From the NCBI GenBank assembly GCA_002719575.1, contig PBHS01000038.1, forward strand, positions 15,708-23,612: a stretch of DNA of 7,905 nt. Direction: 5' to 3'. Position 1 is the first letter of the stretch. Each line of letters starts with the position of its first letter. This stretch comes from Gammaproteobacteria bacterium (GTDB lineage Bacteria; Pseudomonadota; Gammaproteobacteria; Pseudomonadales; Pseudohongiellaceae). The notes beneath the pieces are model-generated. The model was not told the origin of the DNA. It saw nothing but the letters and a program-made list of their open reading frames with translations, and made no database searches. Below, piece after piece: positions 1 to 6,742 of the stretch. The translations under genes were made by a program, and so were the position numbers.

Positions 1-116
1 GATATGGTCAGTGCGAATACCACAAGATCCATAGAGCCGTAGCCAAAAGTGCGTAGCGCCCAAGCTGATGACAAAAGGGTGAACAGACCTTGTAAGGTCA
101 GGGGAAACAAGCCCAT
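1..116 (-). CDS. Possible N-terminus of a membrane protein, cut by left edge
   Basis: An open minus-strand frame runs from an ATG at 116 to the window edge, giving 38 visible residues. It reads as hydrophobic: LFPLTLQGLFTLLSSAWAL is a possible first membrane segment, and DLVVFALTI at residues 30-38 may begin a second. A second in-frame ATG lies at 32-30 (MDLVVFALTI). No Shine-Dalgarno sequence is visible before either ATG, and the frame stays open upstream to a TGA near 190, so the start is uncertain. It lies 235 bp downstream of acs on the same strand. I do not recognise the family. The hydrophobic composition is the only support; a chance open frame is a real alternative. Confidence 0.35.
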   Translation of the reverse strand, partial: MGLFPLTLQGLFTLLSSAWALRTFGYGSMDLVVFALTI

Positions 117-351
117 CAGAGTGTGTAACGATTTTTTCGCCGATAGTATGGCAGTATATAGTGTGCACTGTGACAAAGGGTTCAGGTCTCAGTCGGGAAA
201 CAAAGCCAAAATTCTGGCACGGACAGGTGAGTCACTCAATCACAGCGGTCAGCAGTGGGTCTTCAAGGCCGAGCAGACAAACCATGAGCTGCATTAAAGC
301 CGAACTCGCACTTTTGGGTATGGTCACTGCTGAACCTGAGTCGCCAGATTT
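117..351. other. Non-coding stretch downstream of acs
   Basis: No credible gene is visible between the acs stop and the possible membrane-protein start. Plus-strand open frames here (49-297 and the one starting at 161) have low-complexity-free but unstructured protein sequences with no recognisable motif, and the second overlaps acs antisense. No hairpin followed by a T-run is visible on the minus strand, so acs has no obvious intrinsic terminator. A 9-bp inverted repeat (249-257 with 325-333, TCAGCAGTG/CACTGCTGA) is the only structure noticed; its 67-bp spacer makes a terminator role unlikely. Confidence 0.5.
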
Positions 352-2289
352 CTATCTTTGTGCTCGATTATTTATCAACTGTTCAACTACCACTGGATCC
401 GCTAGGGTTGAGGTGTCTCCTAGGTCTTCAAGTTCGTTCGCAGCAATCTTTCTCAGAATTCGTCGCATAATTTTTCCGGAGCGAGTCTTTGGGAGTCCCG
501 GCGTAAACTGAACGATTTCTGGTTTGGCGAAGGACCCGATTTCACCGGCAACGAATTGAGTGAGCTCCTTACTGAGCGAGTCGCTCGGTTCACTCCCGGT
601 CATGAGAGTGACATAGGCATAGATTCCCTGGCCTTTGATGTCATGGGGATAGCCGACTACGGCAGCCTCTGCAACAGCATCATGAAGCACCAGCGCGCTT
701 TCTATTTCCGCCGTTCCCAGTCGATGGCCGGAGACGTTAATAACATCGTCCACTCGCCCTGTTACCCAGTAATAGCCGTCTTGATCTCTCCTGGCACTGT
801 CTCCCGTCAAATAGTAGCCCGGATAGGCCGAGAAATAGGTATTGATACAACGCTCATGGTCACCAAACACTGAGCGGATCTGGCTCGGCCAGCTTTGAGA
901 AATCACCAGATTGCCCTGAGCTGGGCCTTCAAGCTCATTTCCGGCGGCATCCAGCAGGGCGAGCTTGACCCCAAAAAATGGTTTTGTTGCAGAGCCAGGT
1001 TTAAGGTCTGTTACGCCCGGCAAAGGAGTAATCATGATGGCGCCAGTCTCAGTTTGCCACCAGGTGTCCACAATCGGACAGCGCGCCTCGCCAACTACTG
1101 AATAATACCACTCCCAGGCTTCAGGATTGATTGGCTCTCCAACAGAACCCAGGATTCTGAGAGTTGTGCGGGAAGTTCTGGTCACCGGACCGTTACCCGC
1201 GGCCATTAATGCTCTGATGGCCGTGGGTGCTGTATAGAAAATATTGACCTGATGTTTATCCACTACTTGCCAGAAGCGGGAATGATCAGGATAGGTCGGC
1301 ACCCCTTCGAACATCAAGGTTATTGCTCCATTTGCTAGCGGGCCATAGACAATGTAGGAGTGGCCGGTGACCCATCCGACATCCGCGGTGCACCAATAGA
1401 TTTCGCTATCGTGGTAATCAAACACGTACTTGTGTGTCATCGCGGCGCAGAGCAGATAGCCAGCTGTGGTATGCATGACGCCTTTTGGCTTCCCTGTGGA
1501 TCCAGATGTATACAGAATAAACAAGGGGTCCTCGGCATCCATGATTTCTGGTGCGCATTGAGGACTCTCCCGAGATACGGCTTCCTGGTAATCCACATCA
1601 CGACCTTCAATCCAAGCTGTTTTTGCACCGGTCCTGTTAACGACGAAAACCGAATGAACGTTGGGGCAATCATTTAGCGCAGTATCAACGTTCGACTTCA
1701 ACGGTATAATTCTACCTCCGCGCACGCCTTCATCAGCAGTGATGACAGTCTGACAGTCTGAATCTAGGATACGATCTTTGATTGATTCAGGTGAGAAGCC
1801 CCCAAATACCACTGAATGAATGGCTCCGATTCTTGCACAGGCGAGCATCGCATACGCTGCTTCGGGTATCATGGGCATATAAATACATACCCTGTCTCCT
1901 TTCTTTACGCCTCGAGTCTTGAGCGCGTTGGACAACCGGCACACGGCGTCATGCAGGCCCTGATAGGTGACCTCGAGATCCTGATCTGGTTCATCTCCTT
2001 CCCATATTATTGCGGTCTGGTCGCCACGACCTTTCAGATGTCTGTCAATGCAGTTGTAGCTAGCGTTAAGCTTCGCGCCGTGGAACCAATTGGCAGTGGC
2101 GTTGGCGAAATCACTGGTACTAACCTTATCCCAGGGTTCATTCATCGTGAGAAACTCAGTTGCTTGCTCAGCCCAAAAAGTCTCGGCATCTTCGATGGAT
2201 TTTTTATACATTTCGTCGTATTCGGAGACAGAGAGATGGCTATAAGACGCTGCGTTCTCTGATACAGGATAGGTTTTTTCTTCTGACAT
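352..2289 (-). CDS. acs: Acetyl-CoA synthetase, AMP-forming (EC 6.2.1.1)
   Basis: Cytoplasmic enzyme that converts acetate, ATP and CoA to acetyl-CoA, AMP and PPi through acetyl-AMP. At 645 residues it is close to the roughly 650 typical of bacterial Acs. The adenylate-forming P-loop [11 protein letters not shown] is at residues 260-270, WWQTETG at 410-416, the hinge/ATP-binding YLTGD near 493-497, and the C-terminal [11 protein letters not shown] at 600-610. K606 in that motif is the catalytic lysine that Pat-type enzymes acetylate in other bacteria. Aligning by a 3-residue offset to the Salmonella enzyme, the acetate-pocket residues appear as V307, T308, V383 and W411, which favours acetate over longer acids. 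The start is the first ATG giving a family-like N-terminus ([10 protein letters not shown]); only a weak GAG precedes it. It lies 207 bp below panC, probably with its own promoter. The stop is TAG. Confidence 0.97.
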   Translation of the reverse strand: MSEEKTYPVSENAASYSHLSVSEYDEMYKKSIEDAETFWAEQATEFLTMNEPWDKVSTSDFANATANWFHGAKLNASYNCIDRHLKGRGDQTAIIWEGDEPDQDLEVTYQGLHDAVCRLSNALKTRGVKKGDRVCIYMPMIPEAAYAMLACARIGAIHSVVFGGFSPESIKDRILDSDCQTVITADEGVRGGRIIPLKSNVDTALNDCPNVHSVFVVNRTGAKTAWIEGRDVDYQEAVSRESPQCAPEIMDAEDPLFILYTSGSTGKPKGVMHTTAGYLLCAAMTHKYVFDYHDSEIYWCTADVGWVTGHSYIVYGPLANGAITLMFEGVPTYPDHSRFWQVVDKHQVNIFYTAPTAIRALMAAGNGPVTRTSRTTLRILGSVGEPINPEAWEWYYSVVGEARCPIVDTWWQTETGAIMITPLPGVTDLKPGSATKPFFGVKLALLDAAGNELEGPAQGNLVISQSWPSQIRSVFGDHERCINTYFSAYPGYYLTGDSARRDQDGYYWVTGRVDDVINVSGHRLGTAEIESALVLHDAVAEAAVVGYPHDIKGQGIYAYVTLMTGSEPSDSLSKELTQFVAGEIGSFAKPEIVQFTPGLPKTRSGKIMRRILRKIAANELEDLGDTSTLADPVVVEQLINNRAQR

Positions 2290-2404
2290 GCTGTTTACTC
2301 GGACGGCACATGTTTAAAACAAATCGCAACTCACATCATAAAGATCTGCCTTTGGAGATCCTAGCGCGGGTAGGCAATTCATTCGCGATAATTAAGCGGT
2401 TTTT

Positions 2405-2416
2405 AAGACTCGTCTT
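2405..2416. promoter_or_regulatory. Short palindrome at the predicted acs start site
   Basis: AAGAC-TC-GTCTT forms two 5-bp arms around a 2-bp centre, with partial symmetry continuing one step further out. It sits on the predicted acs transcription start, where an operator would act, but no regulator can be named. It has an A-run, not a T-run, on the minus-strand downstream side, so it is not a terminator of panC. Confidence 0.25.
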
Positions 2417-2417
2417 G

Positions 2418-2446
2418 AGTATGCCTTAAAGGTTGTGGCGCCTCAA
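2418..2446 (-). promoter_or_regulatory. Candidate sigma-70 promoter for acs
   Basis: On the minus strand TTGAGG (2446-2441) and CATACT (2423-2418) are separated by exactly 17 bp. Each matches 4 of 6 bases of the -35 and -10 consensus. This predicts a start near 2411 and a leader of about 120 nt before acs. It is the best pair I could find in the panC-acs gap, but the match is moderate and other starts are possible. Confidence 0.3.
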
Positions 2447-2496
2447 CAGACTGTCACCTAACTTTCACAAGGTTAGTTCGCGCTGGGTAAAATTGA

Positions 2497-3345
2497 CTAA
2501 ATCTTGAGAGTCACGTTGTCGATCAAGCGGACGTCTCCTAGAAACGCAGCAGCCAGAATCACGAGCTCTTTGTCATTATGAGAAGCCAGCTCTAGACTTC
2601 TTGCATCGCAAATGTTGAAGTAATCCGGCATCATCCCTTTGGCTTTGAGGGAATGTTTAGCATCCTTCTCAACCTTGCGGAATTCTTGATTGCCTTGCTG
2701 GATCAGCTTTGCGGTTTGCTGTAACTGCTGAAACAAGGCTGGAGCAATCAACCGTTGCTTTGACGAAAGGTTGCTGTTCCTTGAACTCAGTGCCAGGCCC
2801 GAATCTTCGCGAACGATCGGTAGGCCATGCAGTTGGATGGTGAAGTCGAGGTCAGCGATCAACTGTTCGATGATGCGGTATTGCTGGAAGTCTTTGAGAC
2901 CAAAATAGGCGTGGTGAGGCAAAATCAGGTTAAACAATTTTGTTACCACGGTAGCGACACCCTCGAAATGCTTTGGCCTTGTTTTACCGCAGTGATTCTG
3001 TGCGAGACTTGGAACAATTGTGCTGGTTTTTATGGAGCCTGCGGAGCCATACATCTCTGAGTTATCTGGAGCAAACAGCAAATCACAACCAGTTTCCTCA
3101 AGCAAACTCTTGTCTGACTCCAAACTGCGGGGATAGTTTTTTAGATCTTCATTTTTACCAAACTGAAGCGGGTTTACAAAAATTGTTGCGACTGTGTACT
3201 GACGCTCAGCCAGCGCTGCCCTTACCAAGCGCAGGTGCCCCTCGTGCAGATTGCCCATGGTTGGAACCAGCCCGATCTTTTCATCGGAAAGTCGTATTTT
3301 TTGCAGCGCCTGACGCAAATCTGATTTTGTCGTGACAGTGAGCAT
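2497..3345 (-). CDS. panC: Pantothenate synthetase (EC 6.3.2.1)
   Basis: Condenses pantoate with beta-alanine, using ATP, to make pantothenate (vitamin B5), the precursor of CoA. The 282-residue length is normal for bacterial PanC. Visible family motifs, in order, are PTMGNLHEGH at 28-37 with the HxGH histidines H34 and H37, FVNPLQF at 56-62, NYPR at 70-73, RPKHFEGV at 123-130, FGLKDFQQ at 148-155 with K151 and D152, and ALSSRN at 185-190 with R189. K151, D152, S187 and R189 correspond to the active-site residues described for the Mycobacterium enzyme. The start gives the usual MLTVTT-type N-terminus, though no clear Shine-Dalgarno is present. Only 16 bp separate it from the panB stop, so the two are surely cotranscribed and probably translationally linked. 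FGLKD replaces the commoner FGEKD or FGQKD; this looks minor. Confidence 0.96.
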   Translation of the reverse strand: MLTVTTKSDLRQALQKIRLSDEKIGLVPTMGNLHEGHLRLVRAALAERQYTVATIFVNPLQFGKNEDLKNYPRSLESDKSLLEETGCDLLFAPDNSEMYGSAGSIKTSTIVPSLAQNHCGKTRPKHFEGVATVVTKLFNLILPHHAYFGLKDFQQYRIIEQLIADLDFTIQLHGLPIVREDSGLALSSRNSNLSSKQRLIAPALFQQLQQTAKLIQQGNQEFRKVEKDAKHSLKAKGMMPDYFNICDARSLELASHNDKELVILAAAFLGDVRLIDNVTLKI

Positions 3346-3361
3346 TGAAAGTGCCGAAGAA

Positions 3362-4174
3362 TTAATCGAAACAGTGTTCTGCGGCTGGAAATTTCTCGGT
3401 CTTCACCGCACTTACGTAGCTTTCAATAGCGCCGGGTATTCCACTCTTATTGTCTACGAGAAAGTTTTTTACGAATTTTGGTGTGATTGGAGAGACTCCA
3501 AGCACATCATGAAGCACCATAATTTGCGCTGTAGTATCAGGGCCTGCTCCAATGCCGATTACCGGAATTTCCAGCGAGTCAGTTACGGTCTTCGCCAGTG
3601 CTCGAGGTACGCACTCAAGCAGCAGAATATTCGCACCCGAATCCTGAAGCAATGAGGCCTCTTCGACAATAGCCTGCGCCTGTTTCGTGTCTCTGCCTTG
3701 AACGTGAAAACCGCCAATCCGATTTACAGACTGGGGTGTCAAGCCCATGTGTGCGCACACTGGAATACCACGCTCGGCCAGAAGCTTGGTGGTGTTTGCG
3801 ATCCAGGCGCCTCCCTCAAGTTTGACAATTTGGGCGCCAGCTCTCATCAGAGACGCAGCATTCTTCAACGTCTGAGTCTCGGACGCGTAACTCATAAAGG
3901 GCAGATCAGCCATTATTAAAGCGCCTTTATTGCCCCGCTTCACGCACTCTACGTGATAAACCATATCAGACATTGTTACTGGAAGGGTACTGTCGTGACC
4001 CTGCAGAACCATTCCCAATGAGTCACCGACGAGAAGAACTTCGACGCCCGCGCTACTGGCAATATTAGCAAAGCAGGCGTCGTACGCTGTTAAGCAAGCG
4101 AACTTTTGACCCGCCTCTTTGATTTTTTGTAGCGTCGTCAAAGTGACATTCTGGCTGTGAGTTTGCGTACTCAT
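3362..4174 (-). CDS. panB: 3-methyl-2-oxobutanoate hydroxymethyltransferase (EC 2.1.2.11)
   Basis: Transfers a hydroxymethyl group from 5,10-methylenetetrahydrofolate to 2-oxoisovalerate, making ketopantoate, the first committed step towards pantothenate. At 270 residues it is slightly longer at the N-terminus than the E. coli enzyme (264). LTAYDA is at 28-33, [19 protein letters not shown] at 49-67, and HMGLTPQ at 142-148. With a 6-residue offset to E. coli PanB, the metal and substrate residues fall at D51, D90, K118, E120 and E187, all present. It is followed by panC with a 16-bp gap and preceded by a 102-bp gap after the kinase gene. In Pseudomonas-like genomes the neighbouring folK makes a folate precursor, and PanB uses a folate; here that neighbour is absent. 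The start ATG has only a weak GGTAAG upstream. Confidence 0.97.
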   Translation of the reverse strand: MSTQTHSQNVTLTTLQKIKEAGQKFACLTAYDACFANIASSAGVEVLLVGDSLGMVLQGHDSTLPVTMSDMVYHVECVKRGNKGALIMADLPFMSYASETQTLKNAASLMRAGAQIVKLEGGAWIANTTKLLAERGIPVCAHMGLTPQSVNRIGGFHVQGRDTKQAQAIVEEASLLQDSGANILLLECVPRALAKTVTDSLEIPVIGIGAGPDTTAQIMVLHDVLGVSPITPKFVKNFLVDNKSGIPGAIESYVSAVKTEKFPAAEHCFD

Positions 4175-4276
4175 GTGGTCTTACCGTCGTTGTGAATTGA
4201 GCGGGATAGGATAGTAAATGGTATCGCAGCCTCGTTTAACAACCACCCGATCTGGCGATCGTAATTGCTGCGATAT
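4175..4276. other. Spacer between the kinase gene and panB
   Basis: This 102-bp gap shows no T-tailed hairpin and no convincing gene. A TACTAT hexamer about 20 bp before panB could serve as a -10 box, but no matching -35 stands at the correct distance, so I do not call a promoter. panBC may be read through from pcnB or have a weak promoter here. Confidence 0.4.
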
Positions 4277-4945
4277 TTACAATAGGCTTGGTTTTGGATT
4301 GAAATAGTGCGTGCCTTTCGGCAGGGTTGTTATATATCTTACCAGTTGCTCATAGTCCGCGTCATTAGCGACGAGGTCAATTTCTGCACTATTAACGATC
4401 AATAACTTGGACCCCGAGTAGTAGTGAAAAAACTCCGTATAGGCCCGATTCAATTGGTCAAGATACTCTGCTTCTATCATCTGCTCTGAAGCAATACCTC
4501 GTTTCTGAATCCTCTGCAGCAGCACCTCTGTTGGCGCCTGCAGATAGATCACGAGGTCTGGCGTTGGCGCATCAATTACAAGATGCTGATAAACCTTGTG
4601 GTACAGTGCGTATTCGTCTTTCTCAAGATTCAATTCGGCAAACAGGTTATCTTTTTCAATAAGAAAGTCCGAGACTCGGATAGGCTCGAACAAGTCATTT
4701 TGTCTTGATTCTTCTATCTGCTGAGCTCTTTGAAACAAAAAGAACAATTGCGTGGCCAAGGCATGCTGTCTTGGATTTTGGTAGAAACGATTGAGAAATG
4801 GGTTTTCTTCAGCTTTTTCGAGTAAAAGTTCATAGTTAAAGGTTTCTGCCAATCGCCTCGTCAAGCTCGTCTTTCCGACACCGATTGGTCCTTCCACCGC
4901 GATGTAACGCGGTGTCTGTTTCAAATTTTGCTGGCTACCGCTCAT
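4277..4945 (-). CDS. Deoxynucleoside kinase family protein
   Basis: A 222-residue P-loop kinase of the deoxynucleoside kinase (dNK/dGK) family, predicted to phosphorylate a deoxynucleoside with ATP for dNTP salvage; the true substrate cannot be read from sequence. The Walker A loop GPIGVGKTS is at 19-27. SDFLIEKDNLFA at 92-103 lies where animal and Gram-positive dNKs have an ERS/DRS motif, so D93 would stand in. LQAPTEVLLQRIQKRG at 135-150 is the family's strand and arginine-bearing lid (R145, R149). Its ATG overlaps the pcnB stop as ATGA, and GGGAG (4956-4952) lies 6 nt upstream, giving a well-placed ribosome binding site inside pcnB. It occupies the position where folK normally stands between pcnB and panB. 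In related genomes I recall folK and this kinase side by side; here only the kinase remains. Family assignment is firm, substrate is not. Confidence 0.88.
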   Translation of the reverse strand: MSGSQQNLKQTPRYIAVEGPIGVGKTSLTRRLAETFNYELLLEKAEENPFLNRFYQNPRQHALATQLFFLFQRAQQIEESRQNDLFEPIRVSDFLIEKDNLFAELNLEKDEYALYHKVYQHLVIDAPTPDLVIYLQAPTEVLLQRIQKRGIASEQMIEAEYLDQLNRAYTEFFHYYSGSKLLIVNSAEIDLVANDADYEQLVRYITTLPKGTHYFNPKPSLL

Positions 4946-6291
4946 GACTTGCTCCCAGCGAAGCGCCGCTTGCCGCGGCGCCTTCTTCTTACCTTGGGTA
5001 ACGCTTCGATCAGCTTCTTCCTTTCAGTGCTATCCCCAAATTGATAGGCCGTCCACCACTTCCCACTGTCAATCAGCTCTTCCCCCGCTGCTTCGCGCAG
5101 TAGTAGAAAGTCATACGCTGCTCGAAAGCGAGGATGGTTGAGTGTGGCGTCAACGGTTTGCGTGCCTCGTGTTGTAAGTCTACCCTGCAATTCCCATATT
5201 TCTCGACAAGCATAGCCTATCCGTTTGGGTATCGACGTATATTTACTCTGTTCAGCAATAGCTGTGTTGGCAAGATTTAAAAATCGGGGGCTGGAGTCTA
5301 GTGATTTGCAGCCGGTCTGACGCATGGCTAATCGTAGAGGTGGCCAGAGAAGCGCCGCAAAGAGAAAAGAGGGTGTTACGGATTTCTCTCGCGCAATTCT
5401 TGAGTCTGTATTACTGAAAGCCAGTTCGAGTAATTTGGCATCTTCAGGCTGGCATCGCTCAAGCGCTGCAAAAGTGGGGGCGAGCAATGCTTCTTTTAGA
5501 CTGCTCTTTCGCAACAATTTATACGCGCTTTGGCTGTATCCCGTAGAAAATAACTTTATCAATTCATCAAACAAGCGTGCAGGGGAGATCCCGCTCAGGA
5601 GATCTGAGAGCGACTCGACCGGTGCAGCTGTTTCATCGGAGATTTCGAAACTCAGTTTTGCTGAAAATCTTAGGGCGCGAAGCATTCGAACAGGATCTTC
5701 CCGGTATCGTTCCTGAGGGTCTCCAATCATTCTGATCTGGCACTTCCTTAAATCAGAGAGTGCATTGCAGAAATCCAAGAGCTTGAAACCCTCCGTGGTA
5801 TAATAGAGAGCGTTAATAGTAAAGTCTCGACGCATTGCGTCCTCATCGATTCGGCCATAGACATTGTCTCTCACCATCAACCCATCCTCATTCTGAGCCG
5901 AATTGACATACCTGAGACTGCGCCGCGCAGATTTTTTACTTATAGTAAGATGTGTCTCTGGCGCCCCCCTGAACGTGGTGACTTCTATTATTTCTCGGCC
6001 AAAGCGCACATGCACAATGCGGAAACGACGGCCGATGATCCTTGAGTTGCGAAATAAGTGTTTAACCTCTTCTGGTGTAGCGTTGGTTGCGACATCAAAA
6101 TCCTTTGGCTTTTCGCCGAGCAGCAAATCGCGTACGCCGCCGCCGACGAGAAATCCATGAAAGCCTGCATTCGAAAGACGAGATAAAACTTTCAAAGCAT
6201 TTGGCGAGATGTCCCTGCGAGATATGGAGTGTTCGGAGCGGGAAATAATCCTTGCGCTTCCCACACCCGGCAATTCGGCTAACTCAGGCAT
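4942..6291 (-). CDS. pcnB: Poly(A) polymerase I (EC 2.7.7.19)
   Basis: Adds 3' poly(A) tails to RNA, which promotes decay of mRNA fragments and small RNAs. The 449-residue protein is a class II nucleotidyltransferase like CCA-adding enzymes. LVGGGVRDLLLG is at 48-59, the metal-binding DFD at 64-66, RRFRIVHVRFG at 88-98, RRDFTINAL at 154-162 and RMLRALRFSA at 202-211. The N-terminal run EHSISRRDISPNALKVL and the very basic C-terminus (KVRRRRRGKRRFAG, from about 433) are hallmarks of PcnB rather than CCA transferase. The ATG at 6291 lacks a clear Shine-Dalgarno, and N-terminal starts are uncertain in this family (E. coli uses UUG), so an alternative start is possible. It follows cbrB and the putative CrcZ-like RNA as in Pseudomonas, where sigma-54 readthrough can feed pcnB. 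I see no strong sigma-70 promoter directly upstream. Confidence 0.95.
   Translation of the reverse strand: MPELAELPGVGSARIISRSEHSISRRDISPNALKVLSRLSNAGFHGFLVGGGVRDLLLGEKPKDFDVATNATPEEVKHLFRNSRIIGRRFRIVHVRFGREIIEVTTFRGAPETHLTISKKSARRSLRYVNSAQNEDGLMVRDNVYGRIDEDAMRRDFTINALYYTTEGFKLLDFCNALSDLRKCQIRMIGDPQERYREDPVRMLRALRFSAKLSFEISDETAAPVESLSDLLSGISPARLFDELIKLFSTGYSQSAYKLLRKSSLKEALLAPTFAALERCQPEDAKLLELAFSNTDSRIAREKSVTPSFLFAALLWPPLRLAMRQTGCKSLDSSPRFLNLANTAIAEQSKYTSIPKRIGYACREIWELQGRLTTRGTQTVDATLNHPRFRAAYDFLLLREAAGEELIDSGKWWTAYQFGDSTERKKLIEALPKVRRRRRGKRRFAGSKS
4952..4956 (-). promoter_or_regulatory. Ribosome binding site within pcnB for the kinase gene
   Basis: GGGAG on the minus strand ends 6 nt before the kinase ATG and lies inside the last codons of pcnB. 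Together with the ATGA overlap it supports translational coupling and fixes the start at 4945. Confidence 0.75.
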
Positions 6292-6460
6292 GGGATTCGT
6301 CTGGCTTTAGGGTACTGGGTGAGGATTGATTAAACCGCAATTCTTTAGCCTGTAGGGCGTTAGAAGGTGTTACTTACAGAAATGATACCTCGGTTTTGTC
6401 GCAGATGCTCGGAAAAACAGGGGCGAGTCGTTACGGAAAATGACTTGATCGGAATGTGTA
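6292..6460 (-). other. pcnB leader region downstream of the GC-rich hairpin
   Basis: This stretch between the hairpin and the pcnB start contains no convincing gene. A TATCAT hexamer (minus strand, about 6379-6374) resembles a -10 box, but nothing like TTGACA lies 16-18 bp upstream. No T-tailed hairpin was seen, so transcription initiated at the sigma-54 promoter could plausibly continue into pcnB. Confidence 0.4.
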
Positions 6461-6483
6461 GGGGAGGCGACGCGCGCCTCCCC
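6461..6483 (-). terminator. GC-rich hairpin, possible 3' end of the small RNA
   Basis: Nine perfect base pairs (GGGGAGGCG with CGCCTCCCC) enclose a 5-nt loop. It directly follows the last A-rich cluster, so it fits a 3' end or stability element of the predicted RNA. There is no T-run after it on either strand, so it is not a standard intrinsic terminator; it might instead be a processing or pausing point that permits readthrough into pcnB. Confidence 0.5.
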
Positions 6484-6546
6484 ATTGGAAGTAAAATGTT
6501 ATTGTTATTCTTGCTGTTAGCAATCTGATTATTATTACTATTCGGC

Positions 6547-6567
6547 GGCTGAGCAAATCACTCTGCC
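6547..6567 (-). other. Internal hairpin of the predicted small RNA
   Basis: On the minus strand GGCAGAG and CTCAGCC pair over seven positions with one A/A mismatch, around a 7-nt loop. It stands just upstream of the fourth A-rich cluster and would help keep that cluster single-stranded and separate from the earlier ones. Confidence 0.4.
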
Positions 6568-6724
6568 AACTTTTTTCAGGCGGTTCCGATGCAAGAGATC
6601 GACAATTCGCCGCTTGTATTCCTGCAATCCCTACCTTTTTTTATTAAAGCACTAACCTTAGTAATGCGATTTTTTGTTATTTTTGGGCTTATTGTTATTA
6701 TTTATTGTTATTGTATACAGACGG

Positions 6725-6742
6725 TTGCACGTTACATGCCAA
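6725..6742 (-). promoter_or_regulatory. Sigma-54 promoter (-24/-12) for the CrcZ-like RNA
   Basis: The minus strand reads TTGGCATGTAACGTGCAA, which fits the sigma-54 consensus YTGGCACGNNNNTTGCW with two differences. The invariant GG (6740-6739) and GC (6728-6727) are exactly 10 bp apart. The expected start is near 6715, so the transcript would open directly into the first A-rich cluster. It lies downstream of a gene for a GAFTGA-bearing sigma-54 activator on the same strand. Confidence 0.8.

Larger units (their letters stand above)
6461..6715 (-). ncRNA. crcZ: CrcZ-like Hfq/Crc-sequestering small RNA (predicted)
   Basis: Predicted transcript of about 255 nt to the GC-rich hairpin, or up to 424 nt if it runs to pcnB. 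Seen in the sequence: five A-rich clusters matching AANAANAA on the minus strand, at 6714-6689 (three overlapping matches of the AATAACAA kind), 6684-6670, 6649-6635, 6542-6528 (AATAATAA) and 6510-6498 (AATAACAATAA). Hairpins stand between and after them. Known of Pseudomonas: CrcZ lies between cbrB and pcnB, is transcribed from a CbrB-dependent sigma-54 promoter, carries several such CA motifs, and titrates Hfq/Crc from target mRNAs to lift catabolite repression. Here position, strand, promoter class and motifs all agree. I infer the same role. The 5' end is set from the promoter; the 3' end is uncertain. Whether the genome encodes Crc cannot be seen. Primary sequence outside the motifs does not ring as Pseudomonas CrcZ. 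Confidence 0.68.

Noticed and set aside
49..297. Plus-strand open frame of 82 codons downstream of acs
   Set aside because: Starts at GTG with no ribosome binding site, has no recognisable domain, and runs against the direction of every other gene.
232..351. In-frame open stretch of 39 codons after the acs TAG, suggesting readthrough or a premature stop
   Set aside because: Acs already has its normal length and C-terminus at the TAG, so no extension is needed; open length is within chance.
161..511. Plus-strand open frame overlapping the 3' end of acs
   Set aside because: More than a third is antisense to acs and the protein sequence shows no family features.
1816..2262. 148-codon plus-strand open frame
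   Set aside because: Lies wholly antisense within acs, whose protein motifs are unambiguous.
2452..2472. TGTGA-like sequence upstream of acs as a CRP site
   Set aside because: The second half-site reads TGACA rather than TCACA and the spacing is wrong.
2456..2475. Hairpin CTAAC...GTTAG just after panC as a terminator
   Set aside because: On the transcribed strand the stem is only 5 bp before a mismatch and no T-run follows.
6360..6485. Minus-strand small open frame of 41 codons starting inside the GC-rich hairpin
   Set aside because: No Shine-Dalgarno, start codon abuts a stable stem, and composition is not protein-like.
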